From the NCBI GenBank assembly GCA_035412805.1, contig DAONVO010000082.1, positions 1-10,050 of the forward strand: 10,050 bases of DNA, in the 5' to 3' direction. This document shows, piece after piece, positions 6,381 to 10,050 of the stretch (position 1 is its first letter; every line of letters starts with the position of its first letter). The notes below the pieces were generated by a model. The model had not been told where the DNA came from. It did not search any database and worked only from the letters and a program-made list of their open reading frames with translations. A program made the translations under genes and the position numbers. The DNA is from DTU018 sp029550685. GTDB taxonomy: Bacteria > Bacillota > Syntrophomonadia > Syntrophomonadales > Syntrophomonadaceae.

Positions 6381-7751
6381 TTATGAGACTGCCTGTTTGC
6401 GCTCCTGGGCAATTTCTTGGGCGCGTATTCCTTTGAAATCCTTAGTCTCAGCTACAATTACTCCCGATAACAAGATCAGGGCAATCAAGTTAGGTATACA
6501 CATAGCAGCATTGAAAGTGTCGGCAATTGACCACACTAGATCAAGTTCAGTTACTGCCCCCACAAAGACCACGGCACAGAATATGACCCGGTAAGGAATC
6601 AGGCCTTTTTCGCCGACCAAGTAGTAAAAACATTTTTCTCCATAATAAGACCATCCCAGGACGGTTGAGTAAGCGAAAAAGACCAGGGCAATGGTTACCA
6701 ATACGTTGCCAAAAGGTATAAAGTGCTGGAAGGATTGGGCGGTAAGAGCGGCAGAATTTGGTTCCCCAGGAGCAAATCCTCCCAAACTGGCCATGACCAG
6801 GGAAAGACCGGTTATGGAACAGACAATAATGGTATCAAGGAAAGTACCGGTCATTGATACCAAACCCTGGCGGCAAGGATGATCAGTCTTGGCTGCGGCC
6901 GCAGCGATTGGAGCTGAACCCATACCCGCCTCGTTGGAAAACAATCCGCGGGCCACACCATAGCGAATGGTAGTACCGATTAAAGCTCCTAAACCGGCTT
7001 CGGCTGTGAAAGCATCAGTAAATATTAACGCAAATGCTGGACCTGCCAGATCCAGATTGGTAAAAACAATGTAAAGCCCTGCGATAATATAAAACAACGC
7101 CATGAAAGGAACAATAATGCTGGACCAACGGCCGATACTCTTGACTCCTCCTAAAACTACTATGGCAGTGAATATGGTTAAAACAATGCCAGTAATTACC
7201 GGATTAACATGAAAAGTAGAGGCCATGTTGCCCGCAACCGAATTAATTTGTACCAGATTACCGATACCAAAAGCAGCAACAGCACCAAAGAATGCAAATA
7301 GTACTGCCATCCATTTCCAGCCCAAGCCTTTTTCAATATAGAACATGGGGCCGCCAGCCATTTCACCGTAGCCATCCACCACTCGGTATTTAACGGCTAA
7401 CACGGCTTCTCCATACTTGGTTGCCATACCGAATAAAGCAGTTATCCACATCCAAAAAACTGCTCCCGGGCCGCCTAAAACAAAAGCAGTAGCCACACCA
7501 ACAATGTTGCCGGTACCTATGGTGGCAGCCAGCGCAGTCATAAGAGCCTGAAAGTGGGAAATATCCCCGGCCGACTTCTTATCCTGCTGAGACGGGGAAA
7601 AAGCTAACTTTAAAGCATAGGGCAGCTGCGTAAACTGCAAAAAGCCCAAACGCAGTGTTAGAAAAATACCAGTTCCCACCAGTAATACCAATAACCACGG
7701 CCCCCACAGAAAACTGTTTACTACTGAGACTAAATTGCTAAACGCTTCCAA
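6381..7751 (-). CDS. AGCS family sodium:alanine/glycine symporter
   Basis: A 456-residue polytopic membrane transporter that takes up alanine or glycine together with sodium (in some relatives protons); the exact substrate is inferred from the family. The length is typical and about ten or eleven hydrophobic segments span the protein. Motifs include GTGNIVGVATA (79-89), GEMAGGPMFYIEKGLG (129-144), GIGNLVQIN (162-170), GVARGLFSNEAGMGSAPIA (265-283) and GWSYYGEKC (366-374). The start codon is TTG at 7751: GGAGG lies 8 bases upstream and no ATG occurs until residue 71, well inside the conserved core. The gene lies downstream of typA on the same strand, but a strong terminator separates them, so it is probably expressed on its own. 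Confidence 0.95.
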   Translation of the reverse strand: MEAFSNLVSVVNSFLWGPWLLVLLVGTGIFLTLRLGFLQFTQLPYALKLAFSPSQQDKKSAGDISHFQALMTALAATIGTGNIVGVATAFVLGGPGAVFWMWITALFGMATKYGEAVLAVKYRVVDGYGEMAGGPMFYIEKGLGWKWMAVLFAFFGAVAAFGIGNLVQINSVAGNMASTFHVNPVITGIVLTIFTAIVVLGGVKSIGRWSSIIVPFMALFYIIAGLYIVFTNLDLAGPAFALIFTDAFTAEAGLGALIGTTIRYGVARGLFSNEAGMGSAPIAAAAAKTDHPCRQGLVSMTGTFLDTIIVCSITGLSLVMASLGGFAPGEPNSAALTAQSFQHFIPFGNVLVTIALVFFAYSTVLGWSYYGEKCFYYLVGEKGLIPYRVIFCAVVFVGAVTELDLVWSIADTFNAAMCIPNLIALILLSGVIVAETKDFKGIRAQEIAQERKQAVS

Positions 7752-7759
7752 ATCCTATA

Positions 7760-7764
7760 CCTCC
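7760..7764 (-). promoter_or_regulatory. Ribosome binding site deciding the TTG start of the symporter
   Basis: GGAGG on the minus strand with an 8-base spacer to TTG (7749-7751), an ideal distance. This supports the rare start codon. Confidence 0.8.
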
Positions 7765-7791
7765 CTCTATAGACTGAGGCCAGTGAGCTAG

Positions 7792-7820
7792 TTGTTAAAC
7801 CACATAAACTTCACTGACAA
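7792..7820 (-). promoter_or_regulatory. Candidate promoter of the symporter gene
   Basis: TTGTCA (7815-7820, 5 of 6 to the -35 consensus) overlaps the T-run of the typA terminator. After exactly 17 bases comes TAACAA (7792-7797), a weak -10 box with 3 of 6 matches. The placement about 40 bases before the start codon fits, but the -10 match is poor. Confidence 0.25.
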
Positions 7821-7867
7821 AAAAAAAAAGAATCCTCCATGTAATTCTTAATCATAATGGCGGATTC
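7819..7867 (-). terminator. Intrinsic terminator of typA
   Basis: On the minus strand the arms GAATCCGCCAT (7857-7867) and ATGGAGGATTC (7830-7840) form an 11-position stem with one mismatch around a 16-base loop, followed at once by eleven T (7819-7829). It lies about 45 bases after the typA stop codon. Confidence 0.85.
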
Positions 7868-7913
7868 CTGCGAAAAACTGATGTATACATATCATGGCTT
7901 TAAACGGCCAGCT

Positions 7914-9737
7914 TTATGAGGCTTGTTCTTTCTTCTTCTGAGCTCGATCTCTGGCTGACTTATCCAAAATTATTTTTCTTAAACGCAGGTGCCGGGGAGT
8001 AACTTCCAATAATTCATCATCTTTGATAAATTCCAGGCACTTTTCCAGGGTCATCACTACTGGCGGCACCAGCCTCAGAGCTTCATCGGAACCAGAGGCT
8101 CGAGTGTTGGTCAGGTGTTTTTTCTTACAGACGTTTACATCTATGTCCTGGCTGCGGGCATTCTCACCTACTATCATACCCTCATATACTTCTGTTCCTG
8201 GTTCCACAAACAGGTTACCTCGTTCCTGAGCATTGTACAGCCCATAAGCCACAGCAGTTCCTGTTTCAGACGCTACCAGTGACCCCCGGTTTCTTCCGGG
8301 TATTTCTCCCCGGAATGTATCATATCCATCAAAAACATGATACATCACTCCGGTACCTCGAGTATCAGTAAGAAATTCGGAGCGATACCCAATTAAACCT
8401 CGAGAGGGAATACGGATTTCCAGTTTAATTGTATCACCCGGACCGGGTACCATGTTTAACAGTTCCCCTTTTCTTCTTCCGGTAGCTTCTATGACAGTAC
8501 CAACGAATTCTTCCGGCACTTCAGCATGCAATAACTCCATAGGTTCCAGGATAACTCCCTGCTCCCGGTGGAGAATTACTTCCGGGCGAGTCACAGCAAA
8601 CTCATAACCTTCGCGGCGCATGGTTTCAATTAAGATCGAAAGATGAAGTTCTCCCCGGCCGGATACTTTGAAACAATCCGGGGTAATTTCTTCAACTCTC
8701 AAAGCTATGTTGGACAATAATTCTCTAAACAAGCGATCCCGCAGGTGACGGCTGGTTACATACGTACCATCCTGGCCTGCAAAAGGGCTGTCATTTACAA
8801 TAAAATTCATAGATATGGTAGGCTCGTCAATTCTAACAAAGGGTATTGGTTCTATTTTGTCTACAGGGCACAGGGTATCACCAATGGTCAAAGAATCAAT
8901 ACCGGAAACGGCTGCTATTTCTCCTGCCGGTACCATATCTTTTTCTACACGGTTTAATCCTTCAAAAGTATAAAGATTAACAACCTTGACGCGCTGCTCT
9001 TTCCCTTCGGTATTACAGACTATAACTTCCTCACCCTTGGCAAGACTGCCGCGCAGTATTTTACCAATACCAATTCTGCCCACATAGTTATCGTAGTCCA
9101 GGGAAGCGATGCTAAGCTGCAGCGGACCTTCTTTATCTCCCTGGGGAGCAGGTATATATTCTACAATGGCATCAAATAAAGGACGCAGATCTTCAGGTGA
9201 ATCAGTTAAATGCTTAATAGCATAGCCATCGCGAGCTGAGGCATATATTACAGGAAAGTCGAGCTGTTCGTCATCAACTCCTAACTCAATAAACAGATCC
9301 AGGATTTCATCGACTACTTCCTGAGGACGTGCACCAGGGCGGTCCATCTTATTAATTACTACCACTGGTTTTAACTTGGCTTCCAGGGCTTTGCGCAAAA
9401 CAAAACGAGTTTGGGGCATAGGCCCTTCAAAAGCATCGACCAGCAAAAGCACTCCATCTACCATCTGGACGATACGTTCAACTTCGCCGCCAAAATCAGC
9501 ATGACCAGGAGTATCAACAACATTTATCTTATATCCATTCCAGCGGATACTGGTGTTTTTCGATAAGATGGTAATACCGCGTTCCCGCTCCAGGTCATTA
9601 CGATCCATAATCCTCTCAGGAACCTTCTGATGTTCTCTAAAATAGCCAGACTGCTTTAATAATTGGTCCACTAAGGTAGTTTTCCCATGATCAACATGGG
9701 CAATTATAGCCACATTACGCAAGAAATTTTTGTCCAT
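7914..9737 (-). CDS. typA: Ribosome-associated translational GTPase TypA/BipA
   Basis: A 607-residue GTPase of normal family length that binds the 70S ribosome and helps assembly of the large subunit and growth under stress, for example cold. The G domain shows AHVDHGKTT (13-21, P-loop), RERGIT (51-56, switch I), DTPGH (75-79, switch II), NKMD (129-132) and SARDG (167-171). The elongation-factor-like domains II, III and V follow (GRGELHLSILIE and RREGYEFAVTRPEV in III/V, then PSRGLIGYRSEFL). The TypA-specific C-terminal domain ends the protein with a lysine-rich tail, RAQKKKEQAS. The ATG at 9737 has a modest ribosome site, AAGGGA, six bases upstream. The gene has its own promoter and terminator and appears monocistronic. 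Confidence 0.98.
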   Translation of the reverse strand: MDKNFLRNVAIIAHVDHGKTTLVDQLLKQSGYFREHQKVPERIMDRNDLERERGITILSKNTSIRWNGYKINVVDTPGHADFGGEVERIVQMVDGVLLLVDAFEGPMPQTRFVLRKALEAKLKPVVVINKMDRPGARPQEVVDEILDLFIELGVDDEQLDFPVIYASARDGYAIKHLTDSPEDLRPLFDAIVEYIPAPQGDKEGPLQLSIASLDYDNYVGRIGIGKILRGSLAKGEEVIVCNTEGKEQRVKVVNLYTFEGLNRVEKDMVPAGEIAAVSGIDSLTIGDTLCPVDKIEPIPFVRIDEPTISMNFIVNDSPFAGQDGTYVTSRHLRDRLFRELLSNIALRVEEITPDCFKVSGRGELHLSILIETMRREGYEFAVTRPEVILHREQGVILEPMELLHAEVPEEFVGTVIEATGRRKGELLNMVPGPGDTIKLEIRIPSRGLIGYRSEFLTDTRGTGVMYHVFDGYDTFRGEIPGRNRGSLVASETGTAVAYGLYNAQERGNLFVEPGTEVYEGMIVGENARSQDIDVNVCKKKHLTNTRASGSDEALRLVPPVVMTLEKCLEFIKDDELLEVTPRHLRLRKIILDKSARDRAQKKKEQAS

Positions 9738-9776
9738 AGAACATCCCTTCTCTATACAAATAAAAACAGCATAAAA

Positions 9777-9785
9777 ATTATATCA
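9777..9785 (-). promoter_or_regulatory. Extended -10 promoter of typA
   Basis: On the minus strand TGATATAAT, a perfect TATAAT preceded by the TGn extension, lies 39 bases upstream of the ATG. The -35 region is poor (TTTATT at an 18-base spacing), as is common when the extended -10 is present. The surroundings are AT-rich. Confidence 0.6.
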
Positions 9786-9813
9786 GTTGACTTAATTAAA
9801 AATAAATCGGCAC

Positions 9814-9844
9814 AAAAAAAGTCTGAATAACCCTTCAGACTTTT
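9814..9844 (-). terminator. Intrinsic terminator for a gene right of the window
   Basis: AAAAGTCTGAA (9817-9827) pairs with TTCAGACTTTT (9834-9844) around a 6-base loop. On the minus strand the hairpin ends in seven T, so it stops transcripts arriving from beyond position 10050 just before the typA promoter. It may work weakly in the other direction too. Confidence 0.8.
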
Positions 9845-9871
9845 ACAACCTATTAACTGCTTCGTACCTTG

Positions 9872-10050
9872 ATCCCCTCGGGGATACTTCATTTCTTTGA
9901 TTGGCCCTGCGGGTACACTTTTGTAATAATCCCTGCGGGATTATTTTATATCTCACACCCTTGGGCACTACTTATTTCAATCCCCTTCGGGGATGCTTCA
10001 TTTCTTTGGTTGGCCCTGCGGGTAAACTTTTGTAATAATCCCTGCGGGAT
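9872..10050. repeat. Tandem repeat of hairpin-rich 70-base units
   Basis: Copy 1 (9872-9941) and copy 2 (9980-10050) agree at 67 of 71 aligned positions (three substitutions and one single-base gap) with a period of about 109 bases. Each unit holds three short GC hairpins: ATCCCC/GGGGAT, CCC-TGC-GGG and ATCCC-TGC-GGGAT, joined by the AT-rich spacers ATTTCTTTG and ACTTTTGTAATA. The spacer between the units holds CCCTTGGG. The second copy runs to the window edge, so the array may continue. No coding function is apparent. Confidence 0.8.

Noticed and set aside
6122..6436. Two open frames of 65 and 66 codons, one on each strand, between the YitT and symporter genes
   Set aside because: They are read through the palindromic repeats and hairpins; the product has the arginine/proline-rich look of translated repeat DNA, and neither has a convincing ribosome site.
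9857..10050. Plus-strand open frame through the tandem array, running off the window
   Set aside because: It has no ATG, and the 109-base period puts the second unit in a different frame from the first, so the repeat is not conserved as protein.
9872..10050. CRISPR array (the stretch ATTTCAATCCCCTTCGGGG resembles some CRISPR repeats)
   Set aside because: The conserved unit is 70 bases with internal hairpins, only two copies are seen, and there are no regular unique spacers of 30-40 bases and no cas genes.

Overview
The window looks like a chromosomal segment of a low-to-moderate GC Gram-positive anaerobe (Firmicutes/Clostridia, possibly a Syntrophomonas-like lineage). The evidence is the strong GGAGG-type ribosome sites, the YitT-type membrane protein, the AGCS-type sodium/amino-acid symporter and the style of the TypA protein. 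The taxon is inferred from these general features and is not proven.

Region 1 (169-4860, minus strand) is a tight four-gene cluster. In transcription order it encodes a mannose-1-phosphate guanylyltransferase (manC-like), a phosphomannomutase/phosphoglucomutase (manB-like), a GT4-type glycosyltransferase and a 340-residue protein that resembles a helical-barrel glycosidase-like domain. Gaps are 18 and 59 bases, and the last pair overlaps by 8 bases. The first two genes can turn mannose-6-phosphate into GDP-mannose. The third probably transfers a sugar, plausibly mannose. The fourth is of unknown function but is translationally tied to the transferase. The product is not known.

Region 2 (4861-5983) holds the divergent intergenic region and one plus-strand gene for a YitT/DUF161-DUF2179 membrane protein, preceded by a leader of more than 100 bases that can fold. 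Region 3 (5984-6380) is a non-coding stretch between convergent genes. It holds two nearly identical GC-rich hairpins bracketing two oppositely oriented copies of a dispersed palindromic repeat, plus a six-codon reading frame with a strong ribosome site. A third copy of the dispersed repeat lies at 76-112, after the mannose cluster.

Region 4 (6381-7751, minus) is an AGCS-family sodium:alanine/glycine symporter starting with TTG. Region 5 (7914-9737, minus) is the ribosome-associated GTPase TypA/BipA, with an extended -10 promoter and a strong intrinsic terminator. Region 6 (9814-10050) has a terminator for a gene lying to the right of the window, then two copies of a 70-base hairpin-rich unit with a 109-base period that runs up to the window edge.

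Most of the window is ordinary housekeeping and transport. The parts worth a second look are the stand-alone helical-barrel gene coupled to the glycosyltransferase, the hairpin tandem repeat at the right edge, the dispersed palindromic repeats, and the structured leader before the YitT gene.
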